Assembly: GCA_003290165.1 (NCBI GenBank)
Contig: QNQO01006232.1
Location: 62,001-126,000, forward strand
Length of the DNA stretch: 64,000 nt
Reading direction: 5' to 3'
Origin: Berberis thunbergii
Taxonomy: Eukaryota > Streptophyta > Magnoliopsida > Ranunculales > Berberidaceae
Both the position numbers and the translations under genes were made by a program. Position 1 is the stretch's first letter. Every line of letters starts with the position of its first letter. This document shows, piece by piece, positions 47,900-59,064 of this stretch. The notes beneath the pieces are model-generated. The model searched no databases and had not been told where the DNA came from. It saw nothing but the letters and a program-made list of their open reading frames with translations.

Positions 47900-48791
47900 C
47901 CTTGATGTTCAATAGCTCATAAACCATTGGCCCAAGTGTGCCCTTTACCTGTTCCAGTTCATGTTTGGCTCTGATTGTTTTTTAGCATAATTTACTAAAA
48001 CTACTAAGGATCATACAAAGTGGTACCCGCTGTGAAAGCGAGATAATGGGCCGCATAGTTAAAAGAAGGAAGTAAATTTGAAAATAACTTAGTTGAAGTT
48101 GCACACCTTTGTCGAATGCTCCCTTTACTTTTTATAATGATCGCAATTAACTCACTGCGTGACTTAAACATGTGAGGCGCGACAGAAGGAGATGTTTCTC
48201 GTAACAGTCTCTTCCTTAAGGGAAATACGTCTATGGAGGAGTTACTCCCTCCACAACTATTTTTTTGTGCAACATTTCTATTCTTTATGAGAGAACTCGT
48301 GTCGGGCTCTAATTCGTTTGGGTTTGGATTCAGGCCTGTTTATGTCTCATCATTGGCAGGCCTTGTCCGAGCCTCTGTAATTGGCTCTATTATTCCTGGG
48401 CTTTATGGGCTGGCCCAATTGGTTGGACGTTATATCCTTGTGATGAGTCTCTATGCCACGTGTACGGGCGAGATGACCAGTCTATTTTGATGTATCATCA
48501 GCTACTCCCCCTTGGTATTTCGATTGTTCTTCTGCATTGAACTTAATGTTGTTAATAACTTTCGGTCTGTTGATCGTCTCGATTACTTCGTTGTCTATTC
48601 GTTTTCGTGCACACTTTCTAGGCGTTTAGCGCGCCATTATGTCCCGTATGTCACTCTGTGAGTAGTCTCTTCGTTGCTCGGTCGTATAAAGAGTGTTGTG
48701 ACTATTTCGCCCCATTATTTACGTTATCTTTGCTGTTAGTGTTATTTCTTCTTTCCTATTGTCTTTTCTCATTTTTTCTCGCCTATTCGCG
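47900..48791. other. Probable 3' end and LTR region of the Tat-like element
   Basis: No gene. From about 48290 the sequence has the feel of LTR and leader DNA (GACCAGTCTATTTTGATG, CTACTCCCCCTTGG near 48505), but I could not match it to the LTR-like sequence at 55033. Confidence 0.35.
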
Positions 48792-51359
48792 ATGTCTACT
48801 GGTGACGTACTGGACGGTGATCAGCTTGCTACCCGTGAGGCTAATTTTCCCCCACATAATGCTTTTTAGGCTACCTTGGATAGTGTCCGTTTCAACTATG
48901 TTTTGCCTTCTGACATTGAAATCGTTCTTCATCGTGAAAATGATAGTCCTTGTTGTTCGAGGAAGGGATATATTGCGTTTTACCCTCGCATGTTCTATGT
49001 CGGTCATCGGTTTCCAGTTTCAGAGCTATTCTGGTCTTATCTAGATTTTATGGGTATTCCTCTTGCTCGGATGGGTCCGAACAATTAGAGGGTTATGGTT
49101 TCCATGTATCTGAGGGTCATCTTTTATGGTATTTCTTTAACTGATAGGATTTTGCATTCTTTGGTGAGGTTTAGCGTAAAACCCAACCGCACCCGTTTCC
49201 TTCATTCTCCTGCGTGTTTTGGCAATCTCAATGGTGACATTGGTTTCCAGTTACCCTCGCATGTTCTATGTCGGTCATCGATTTCCAGTTCCGGAGCTAT
49301 TATGGTATTTTCTAGATTTTTTGAGTATTCCTCATGCTCAGATGGGTCCGAACGATTGAAGGGTTATGGTTTCCACGTATGTCAGGGTCAATCTTTCTTA
49401 TATTCCTTTAACTGCTCGGATCTTGCATTCTTTGGTGAGGTTTAGCGTGAAACCCAACCGCACCTGTTTCCTTCATTCTCTTGCGTGTTTTGGCAATCTC
49501 AATGGTGACATCAGAGGTTGGTCGCGATATTGGTTTTACGCGTCTGTCGACTTTGGTTATTTCAATTTATAGGATCTGTGAATAGTAAGGTCTTTCCGAA
49601 TTCCTATCAAGCATCAAAATCTGCAATTGTCCGTTGAAGAACAGGTTATCAGCGAGCATTTCCTGAAGCTTTCTGTAGTTCCCTTGGACGCCTATCTTAT
49701 TGATGATATGGTGAGGCACAATGGTTTATACAACTTGAATGAAACCTAGCGGGCTCTGCTAACTGAAAGGCAATCCGTTGAGATTGTTGCCTGTGTTGCT
49801 GCTGTTGAAGGTGATAACGTTGTCGTTGATCGGAAGGTGAGCTTGGGCGTTGCGGATCTCAATGCTCCTTTTAGTGGTGCTATTGGTCTGTTTTCCAGTA
49901 AGAGAAAAGTATAGAGGTCTGTTAGTCCGTCGAAGCGATTGTTTCTGACTTTTGACCATGTTCTGAATAAGAACCGGCTCGTTGACTTTGTGCATCATAC
50001 TTATCTTTACTAGGGTTTTGTTGATAGAGAACCTTCGAGGGAAGAGTGATGCTCTCTGCAGGAGGCGGAAGATATGAAGTTGGCCTTGGAAAGGAGTAAG
50101 AAAAAGGAGAGGCTCCTCTTTGCTTATGGCGGACTTGATGTTGCTAAGTGTTCTAATGAGGACCCTCAGTCCTTAGATGACAAGATGTTCCATCTGGCTG
50201 TTGTCCAGTCTAAGGAGCTTGGCAATCGTGTTCGAGTTCCCAAAATGCAGTCTTTTCGTTATTCTTCCCCTCATGTTGATGGAGAGGTGGAGATCTCGCC
50301 TTTTGCAATCTATTTGGGTTCTTTTGCTCTCGTTGGGACCACCATTGGTTCCCTTTTTGCTGAGCAACGAGAAGGTGAGGGCATTTCTCTTGTCGTTCCT
50401 TATTATTTCCCCGGCGTGGGTGGTGGTTCCTCCATACTACCGGATTCTCGCGTTTTTCATTCGCGGATCAGTTGGAATGAACCTACTCCTGAAGAGATTC
50501 AGGTCAAATCGGATGGAAAGATTTGTTGGTTTTCCCGGCTCGGTGTGTAGGACGGTGCACGTAAGCTGATTAATAAATGACACAAACGATCGGTAGAAAG
50601 GCCTTCAATACCCAAGTGCTGGATCTGAGCATTCATCTTGAAGATGGCGTCAGGCTTGTAATGGATGGGATGACCCATCTTGCCTCTGCAGGGTTGATGG
50701 ATTTGGGTCATCAGGTTAATCACACTCTTGTGATTTCTCTGGAGAGGAAGTTCTCTGTGTTGTTATTGGTATTTTTCCATGTTCTTTATCAATGTGACGC
50801 ATTCAAAGCGCAATGTTCTGAGCTGATTAAAGCGGTCGAGGTTACTCAAACTTCATTGGCCGAGGTGGAGGGTGCACGAAATCGGTTTGTGGTAGCGCTT
50901 GAGTCCTTGAGAGCTAATTTAGACGACGTTCATGCACGTTTGCACGACGTGGAAAAAGATTTTTCCTCCGAGAAGGCGCTTCATGATGAAGCCACACGTG
51001 CCATGATAGAGCACTCTAAAAATCATGACATCGCTAAAAAAAGGTTGGAGCAATTACATGGTTTGCTTGACAAGGTCAAGGTTGATTCCTCTGCGATGCT
51101 CACTACTGTTGAGGGCCAACTTATCGCGGCAAGAAGTGAGCTTGCTTCTGTTAAGGATAGGCTCCGTGTTAAAGAGGTGACGGATTGGCAGCGCGTCATT
51201 GATGGTCGGACTGAGCTTCTGGATTATATTGTGGGTCTCGGTGTTGACTTGTCTCAACATCGTCATCTGGTCTATCAAACCATCGAGGATGAATATGGTG
51301 TTGAAGATCCTCCGGGTGATCCAATGGCTGAAGAGCCACCACTTTATCTTTTTGAATAA
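48792..51359 (+). pseudogene. Antisense ORF of a Tat-lineage retrotransposon (Transposase_28-like, coiled coil)
   Basis: The plus strand from an ATG at 48792 resembles the plant domain named putative gypsy-type transposon (Transposase_28): FYPRMFYVGHRFPVSELFW, YLDFMGIPLARMGPNN, RVMVSMYLR. TAG codons at about 48867 and 49086 and later frame changes break it. The last part, 50577-51359, is open for 260 codons and is largely coiled coil (AEVEGARNRFVVALESL, LHDVEKDFSSEKALHDEATR), ending in a TAA followed by a plausible polyadenylation region. It runs opposite to the gag at 53400-54740. Some Tat-lineage elements carry such antisense ORFs between pol and the 3' LTR. Its function is unknown. Confidence 0.6.
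48982..49521 (+). repeat. Tandem duplication of about 270 bp
   Basis: TACCCTCGCATGTTCTATGT begins at 48982 and again at 49252, and the two blocks stay alignable through GCAATCTCAATGGTGACAT. The blocks differ at many scattered positions and by one base in length, so the duplication is old. It doubles the core of the Transposase_28-like domain. Confidence 0.85.
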
Positions 51360-51779
51360 AGAGTCCTTGTCGATGACCTGACTCCCGCATATGGTATTGT
51401 TGAGGATGTTATAAATCTTCTTCTTAGTCTTTTATTGCTACCTTCGAATGTAATAAAGTAGAATTTGAATGAATGACAAGAGTATTTTCCTTTATTTTTC
51501 CTTTTGTTGACTTCGTTCCCCCGTTGTTGTCATAACGATTTGTATTCGAGCTTTGATGTTTTACAGCTATATCCTTAACAATCATTTGTTGATTTGAATT
51601 TTCCTATGCTTAAGTACGTGTGTCTCAACCTTGTGTTTGTCGTCTCAGAGCTTTTGTGAAAAATTGTTTTGTTTGCTTGTCTTCTACTTTGTTGATCTAG
51701 TATGTTCGCTAGTCCAAGGTTCTCCTGGGCTGTGCTGACTTGTTCCTCCGTTGGTTGCTCTAAAAAATGGAGTGTGTAT

Positions 51780-52925
51780 CCATCGAATTGGTTTGTTGAT
51801 TCAGTTGTCTCAAAGTTGTTTCTACCTCGTTGAATCGTTCGTTCAACCTCTACTTCACTAACTTGATGTTTCAGTCAGTTCGAAGTAGTTTCTTTTACTT
51901 GGTTCATTCAGTTTCTACTTCGTGAACTCGACGTTTCAGTCGACTTGAAGTTTTTGTTGACTCATTCATCCACTGTGGCTTCATTGATTCGACGCTCTAG
52001 TCGACCCAAAGTCGTTTTACTTAGTTGACTCGTTTGACCAACTTTTACTTTGTTAACTCGACTCAAAGTTTTTATGTTAAGTTGACTCATCCGTCCAAAT
52101 TTTACTCCGTTAACTTTATGTTTTAGTCGACTCGAAGTTTTTATGTTAAGTTGACTCATCCGTCCAACCTTTACTTTGTTAACTCAACGTCTTAGTCGAC
52201 TCAGAGTTTTTATGTTAAGTTGACTCATTCGTCTACTTTGGTTTCATTGGTTCGACGCTCTAGTCGACCCGAAGTCATTTTACTTAGTTGACTTGTTTGC
52301 CCAACGTTTACTTCGTTAAATCTATGTTTCAATCGACTCGAAGTTTTTATGTTAAGTTGACTCATCCGTTCAACCTTTACTTTGTTAATTCGACTTGAAG
52401 TCGTTTTACACAATTGACTCGTTCGTCCAACTTTTACTTTGTTAACTTGACTTGAAGTCGTTTTACGTGGTTGACTAGTTCGTCCAACTTTTACTTTGTT
52501 AACTCGACGTTTTAGTCAACTCAAAGTTGTTTTACTTAGTTGACTCGTTCGTCCAACTTTTACTTCGTTAACTCGATGTTTCAATCGACTCAAAGTCGTT
52601 TTTCATAATTGAATCGTTCTTCCAACTCTTACTTCGTTAACTCGACGTCTTAGTCGACTCGAAGTTTTTATGTCAAGTTGACTCATTCGTCCACTTTGGC
52701 TTCGTTGGTTCGACGCTCTAGTCGACCCAAAGTCATTTTACTTAGTTGACTCATTCGTCCAACTTTTACTCTGTTAACTCGATGTTTCAATTGACTCAAA
52801 GTTTTTATGTTAAGTTGACTCATTCGTCCACTTTGGTTTTGTTGGTTTGACGCTTCTAGTCCACTCGAAGTTGTTTTACTTAGTTGACTCGTTCATCCAA
52901 CCTTTACTTATTTGGTTGATCAGAC
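51780..52925. repeat. Minisatellite with a 69-bp period
   Basis: GTTGACTC-type unit starts fall at 52081, 52150, 52219, 52287, 52356, then 52413 and 52470 (57-bp units), 52539, 52608, 52677, 52745, 52814 and 52883, with poorer units back to about 51800. The unit includes CGTCCAACTTTTACTTCGTT and AACTCGACGTTTTAGTCGAC. The period is 23 codons and two stretches stay open on the minus strand. Confidence 0.88.
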
Positions 52926-53399
52926 CATAAGTTTATTGTATATATTCGACTTGCGTCCTAATTCTTTTTGGCTTTATACGCTAATTGTTTCGCATAGTTT
53001 TGCTTTGAAGTTGTCGTCTTCATGGGATATTGATTCTGAAATTGAAACTTTATTGATTATCCTATTTGGATGTCTTGACCATTTCTAGTGGTTGTTTTTC
53101 TGGAGCAGTTCTGTCAGATTGCGTGGTTGATGTTTATCCTAGCGTTGGTGCTTCGTGTGTCTCTGTTGTTCCTTTTTGTTTAATTTATGACCTCCTTAGC
53201 TTGGCCCATTATGGCTCCCCGTTTGGCATTGCTTGCTGAGGCTTGATAGATTATTTTGTTGCTAATTCCTTTGTAAGTAACTTTGGTTGAGTTTGTATCT
53301 GGTGGTAGAGTCCTCGAGTCGGTCAGTGCGAGCATCTTCAGGGCGTTGACGTTTCTGCTTCAATATAGATTTGCTCGAGTGGGAGATTTTTTTTTTGCT

Positions 53400-54740
53400 G
53401 GGGTGGATGTAGTGTAGAACGTATATCAATTCCCTAGATCGTCCTTTTGATCTTGTGGTGGCGATGTCTGCTTTTTCTTTTCCTTTGAATTGTTTGTCTT
53501 GTATTTCGATGAATTCATCTAGTCGTCATCTTTGGACCCAATGCTCGATTTCTGTTTTCAACTTGTAGCAATCCTCAGTATCATGTTCGTGATCTTTGTG
53601 AAAAGAGCATTACTTGTTTTTGTCTCGTCCTTCTGGGTCTCCTCTCATCCTGGGTGGCCAGTTGACGTTCTTCCAATTCGCCATGTGTTTCAAAATGTTG
53701 ATCCGACTTGTCTTTATGGTTGTGTATAGTTTGTTCTCATTTTTCATCACACTAGTTATCCCCTCATGACTGGGTCGTGCAGATTGTGATTTCTTGGATT
53801 CTCGCTTGTTGGAATCGGTTCGTCCGTCGTTTCGATGTTTCTTTGAATGACTGCTATCCTCGCGTGATCCATCATCTTGCCTTATTTTTTCTTTCCTTTC
53901 CCGTTTCCTTGAATGGTTATATTTTTCCTGTTCATTCTTCCTCATTGCAGCTTTCATATCTTCAAGGGATATGTGTTTCTGTGCTACTTTCAGTAGGACC
54001 GCCATACCTTTTAGGGACTCCAAGCTAATGGCATAAAAAATGGGTATCTCTTTAGTTAGGAGACGAAAGTTGCAACGGCTGTGTCGTCATTACATCAATC
54101 AATCATTGTCAATTAGTTGGTGAAGCAAGTGACATATTCCCATATTATTTCTTCGGGTTTCTGTCTGATGTGCAAGAGGTAGTGGGGTCATTTCCTCATC
54201 CGCTGACTCCCAATGAATCTGGTAATAAAAGCGGTGGCTAACGCCTGAAAGAAGTCTATCGACCTCGGTGGTAGGCTATTGAACTAATTCATCACTGTGG
54301 AAGTAAGGCTGGTTGGGAATGTTCTGCATAGGATTGACTCTGTGGTTTCCTTTAGGGCCATTATGTGGTGGAAATGTCTTAGGTGATATGTTGGGTCGGT
54401 GGTACCATCGTACACTTCGAACTTTGGCAGAGTAAACTTTTTTGGCATTACATTTTTTCATGAGTGCTTCGGAGAATGGTGGCTTGGCTAACTCGTACAG
54501 TATGTTGAGACCCGTGTCTCCAATTCTGAACGGGATTTCAACAAGCGTTCCATTTCACTGTGGGTCTTTTCTTTGGGAAGCTCGTTGCTCTCAAAGTTTC
54601 CTTGTTGGGGTTCTGCTAGGGCTTCGTCGCTTCCTTGAGTTCGATCGGCGAAGTCAGTTGGTTGAATGCGCTCTTGGGTATTTTTTCCAGCATCTTTGTC
54701 ATATATGTAGTTCATTTGGGCCATGAGCAAGTCCACCCGA
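53400..54740 (-). pseudogene. Tat-lineage gypsy gag, broken
   Basis: Minus-strand pieces read as a retrotransposon gag. KFEVYDGTTDPTYHL in the frame antisense to about 54430-54380 matches the usual KFxxYDGTTDPxxHL; then LPPRSIDFFQALATAFITRF near 54260; a Lys/Arg/Ser-rich linker at 53900-53700; GDPEGRDKNK; a stop; and CSFHKDHEHDTEDCYKLKTE at about 53610-53550. That is the knuckle typical of Tat/Ogre-type gag. There are several stops and frame changes. Protease and pol should follow to the left but are absent; the minisatellite lies there. Confidence 0.75.
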
Positions 54741-55005
54741 GGGTCTGTGGCAGCGCTGTAGGATGCTTAGGTTGTCTGGGCTACTGCGTGTTGCGGATCT
54801 GCATTCTTGGGTGCTATTGGCCTGATGATCTGAGTTGTTTCTTCTTCACAAGATGTCAGTGATGCATTGTTGTCAGTGGGAGAATTGTCATGATCGTCAT
54901 TGGTTTGAGAATCTGCATACTGCATCATTTGCTCTGATGGCTTGTTGATATTATATCAAGTTAGGTGAGCTTTGTCACTGTGTATTTTGTTTTAGAAAGG
55001 AAACT

Positions 55006-55033
55006 CGTCGTTCCCCACGGACGACTCCAAACT
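55006..55033 (-). other. Degenerate primer binding site and LTR start of the Tat-like element
   Basis: The minus strand reads TGGAGTCGTCCGTGGGGAAC, close to the TGGCGCCGTCTGTGGGAA site used by Tat-type elements. An LTR would begin at 55033 (TGATGCGACC) and run right; its outer end is not defined. Confidence 0.55.
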
Positions 55034-55476
55034 GATGCGACCAAAAATCATCATCCTGTGAGTTTGACCTACAAAATAATTGTTAGACTGCCAAGGATCA
55101 CCTTTTTGGTGGCTGAAAGTACTCTGATGCTTAAGTCAGTAACTCTGATTTTATATCAAAAGTGATCACTTTATGCTTTGAAGAATCACATTCATCAAAG
55201 TAAGTTGAATAGGTAGGTCCTTAATTCAATTTGATTTAATATCAACTTAATTTAGTTTGATTTAATAGGTAGGTCTTTTTTTCTTTACTTAATCTATTGG
55301 CAAGTTTCATACAACAATGTAGAGGAGTCGTGAATGTTTGATGACAACGACCAATGATTAGTCGATTAGTGGCATGGTTTGGTTACACCGCAGGAACTAC
55401 AATCGTGCAATCGTTTGGGGTGACAATAATCCAATTAAAAATAGAGATGATATTGCTTTCAGAGTTCAGTAACACA
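55034..55476. other. Probable 5' LTR fragment and flank
   Basis: No gene. The part next to the primer binding site should belong to the 5' LTR; no matching copy was found on the left of the element. Confidence 0.35.
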
Positions 55477-56269
55477 TGGTGGGCATCCCATCATGCGATC
55501 CCGATCGCGTCCCGGTCTCATCCCAATTTTTTCTGGGTCCTTTTAGGATTGATCAAACCCTATCTCGATCACATCCCGTCCTAATCTAAAGTTGATGGAA
55601 TCGGGATGAAAATTTTCATTCCCATCCTGAATTTATTATTTAATATTTATTATTATTCTTTCTAATCAAACTACTCTTCTAAATGAAAGTTTTTAAGGTG
55701 TTGAAATTAAATCAAAACATCTGCTGTTTGAAAATTACTTGCTTGATTTGATACTCTTTGTTTAGATATGACAATTATTCTTGTAGAAAATAAAGGCAAA
55801 TGATGATTTGGGTTAGTTTTGCACTATGAGTTATATAATTGAAGATTTGGTAAATGAGCAATATTTTTCATTTTTGAACTTATATTAGGACAACTTAAGA
55901 ACGTTGCTCATAATTGTATCTTATATGAATGATATTCCAACTCTTGAATAAATATGCAGAAAGGATATATGTGAGACTCCTTCCATCTACCATCGATTCA
56001 CTTGACAAACTTAATTCCAATGAAAGGTAACCCTCAACAACTTTAATATGACATTTAATATTGTTATGTTGAAAGTTATATGTATGTAAATTTAGAATTA
56101 TTGGTGCGTGAGCAATGTGAGATGAAATTTATTTGTTATTTTCTATTGGAGGATTATTTAGTACATGCTCATCCCGTCCCATCCCGAGGTCAGGATGAGG
56201 TTTATCTCGAACAAATGGGATGGGATAGGGATGAGGTCCTTCCCGTCCCATCCCGTTCTGTGCCCACCA
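55477..56269. mobile_element. Inverted-terminus element with TGGTGGGCA ends, 793 bp
   Basis: TGGTGGGCATCCCATC at the left and TGGTGGGCACAGAACGGGAT reading in from the right, with repeated CCCGTCCCATCCCG words near both ends. This resembles known hAT-type MITEs. No clear 8-bp duplication, so the exact limits are uncertain. No coding capacity. Confidence 0.5.
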
Positions 56270-58701
56270 CTACTACCCATGGTTACAATTTAAAAACTTG
56301 ATCAGTATATTCAAAACACCATAATTATAGTATAAAGTGGCTCGACTTGGCTCGATTTGAACGACTAGGCTTAGGTTAAGTGGCTCAACGTAGTGGCTTG
56401 CCTTGCTTAAAATTGTAATATCCTAACTGAAATGGTCTTTATGCCCTGACATTTACATGACCTCTAGCCTAATGGTGGGTGCATTTACATCTTTTCATTA
56501 ACGGTGAGACATTTATTTCACCCCAACCTCTTTACAGTAGTAAGACTTCCTTCATCAACCACTATCCTCACACCCAAACAACAACAAATAAGCAAAACAT
56601 AAAAGTATGAGCGTTGGTGCTCTGGCTTGACCCATTTTGACCGTTTCTTGACTTAGTCGATCTTATGTAATCTTGAAGATTTCTCTCTACCTCGGGTAAG
56701 CTTGCCTTTTGAGTCTCCTTCGGCCTCATTGTATCTTTGCATGCTTGTCTTTTCAAGTCTGCGCTGTGTTTGAGATCTATCTCTCATTTTATTTCCATCC
56801 TTGGATCCCTAGCAAGGATTGTGTTTTCATGAAATTTCGTTAGTTTTTGCTTTTCTGAAATTTTGAAAAGAAAAAATAACATATTTTTAGGGTTTTTTCC
56901 CAAAAAAATCGAGTTGTCCGCACAAATACAAAAACCAGCAGCCAAAACTACATTTTTTTGAAAACTTTTGGGGGTTATTTTTTGTTGTCAATTTCAGGTT
57001 TTTTTTTAATAATAATTATCACTTCTTCTAAATATTTATTGATTTTTGAAACTATCCCTGATTTTCCAATTATCATTTATTATACTTATATACTGATTTT
57101 TGAAATCACCCCATGATTTTCTAAGTATATATTGATTTCATGTTTGTTTCATTTCTTGGTATTTAGGCTTCATTTAATGTGTTTAATAAATTTATTTACT
57201 TGCATCTTAATTATTTTCACATGTTTCATATATCTTTGAAGTTTGTTATATATATTTCATGTATCATTGAATATTTTACATTTTTTTCTTTACACACCGA
57301 AATATTTCATAAAATCAGGAGACCAAAATTAACTCGAAAAATGAAATCACTATACTTGCTTGTAAGCGAGTCATGAGATTTTTTCAGTCTCGTAAATAAA
57401 AAGATATCCATGATGATATTGGTACGTAGAAGCGTTTTTTGGTTTAGTTTTATTTTGACATAATTTTTGCTTTGTATGAATTAGATTTTGGTGTTTGTGT
57501 TCTAGTCCGAAGAATTTTCACTGGAAGATAAAGGAGTTGAGCCAAGTCATGGATGTACCTAAATATGAGATGCGAGACCATGTGGGTGATGACAAACAAG
57601 GTGTACTGCCAGCAACAACCCTTGTGCTCTAGGGCCATGTTGTACGTGTTGTTTTATTTATCTCTAACTGACAATTAGATCGAGATTACAACTAATATTA
57701 CAAAATTGTATGAATAATTTCAAAAGCAACTTTCTAATTTGGGAAATCCTTTTGTTTTGTCTCATTGATTAGCCATTTGATTTGAAAATTGGAAATCTCT
57801 TGTTTTTGTCTCAAAAGGGGGGTCAACTTTGGTTACCAATATAGGATTTGAAGTTCGTCATGACCATCTCCTTGATGAAGAGTTTGGGTCTTCTAGATTT
57901 AAACTCTTTACCTGTCACTGATTCAGATTTTAAGTAATTTCGGATTTAACTCGGGTTGTATTCGAATTTGAGCACAACTTAATGGATTCATACAATCAAA
58001 TCAACTTTATGATCCAATCGAATTCAGATTTTGCTATGTCCTTATCGAGCCCTTTTGGCGCAATCTCTATTAATTAAATTTACTGTTACAAGTGTTCATT
58101 GACACCAAACATAACATTTGTTAAGAATTTTAAAGACATTGTAGTAATTTTCAATGAAAATTTATTAATGTTTAGAACATTTACAATCCTTTGCTCACAA
58201 GAATATGAGAAAAAATAGATTGTAACAACAATTTTTCCATAATTCGATATTGATTGAGCTGGAAAAAATAGCTTTATTATTTATTTTCCTTGTTCGATCT
58301 TTGTTGGGTGTTTGTGGAACTAAAAATAGAATGCTCATTATTCAATAAGAAATGCACGTTAATATTCGATTTCGTTGATATGATTTTCAACTGAACCTAA
58401 ATCAATTGTTTATTCTTTAAATCAGTGAAGTCTCAAGTCCAACCAACTGGATTCCATATTCAAAATATCAAGTAGATGAATAAGAATCACAAAGAAGCCT
58501 TTCAATTTTCGATCATTATATGTAATATATTTTTTTAATAATAGATTGTTATAAATATTCCTTTCCATACTATATTAAGGAATTCAAACCCGATGTCTAC
58601 TTGCGAGAGTTTAAACTTCGTTATTAAAAAAGACAATGGTTTAACTGTTACCTGACAAAATGTTAGATTCAAAAAGTTATGATTTCTAAAGTTTATTAAA
58701 T
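56270..58701. other. Non-coding DNA upstream of SMC4
   Basis: AT-rich, with no gene or element that I can support. Confidence 0.5.
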
Positions 58702-58712
58702 CTCAACGGCTA
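58702..58712 (+). promoter_or_regulatory. MSA-like mitotic element upstream of SMC4
   Basis: CTCAACGGCTA matches the G2/M-specific activator consensus (YCYAACGGYYA) at 10 of 11 positions with an intact AACGG core, 353 bases before the SMC4 ATG. MYB3R factors bind such sites in plant mitotic genes. A CTCCCGCGCC word at 58828-58837 is E2F-like but weaker. Confidence 0.45.
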
Positions 58713-59064
58713 TGGATGCTCTAAGTAACGAAAAGCGAACACCCTGACTTTAAGGTCAATATTAAACCCTTTTTTCACGAGAGAGTCGCCCTTCCACTAG
58801 ACATTTCGAAAAAATCAAGTTTTTAAACTCCCGCGCCTGTATTTCATTAGGGATTTGGACAGATAGAGGCGGGACAGCGAGAAACCCAGAAATTAGAACA
58901 GTGAGAGAGAGAGAGAGCAGAGAAGAAGAGAAACTCGTAGGGTTCGAGCAAATCGATCAGCGAAACTTTCTTCTTCTTCAAAGTGAACTCATTTACTTTT
59001 CCAACCCTTCAACCCACTCTTCGTCTTCCAAAAATTCCCCATTTCGACACCCATAGCTCAAGAC

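Noticed and set aside
51780..52925. Repeat array resembling CRISPR or a centromere satellite
   Set aside because: Units are contiguous without unique spacers, and only about 16 are present inside a retroelement, so it is a local minisatellite.
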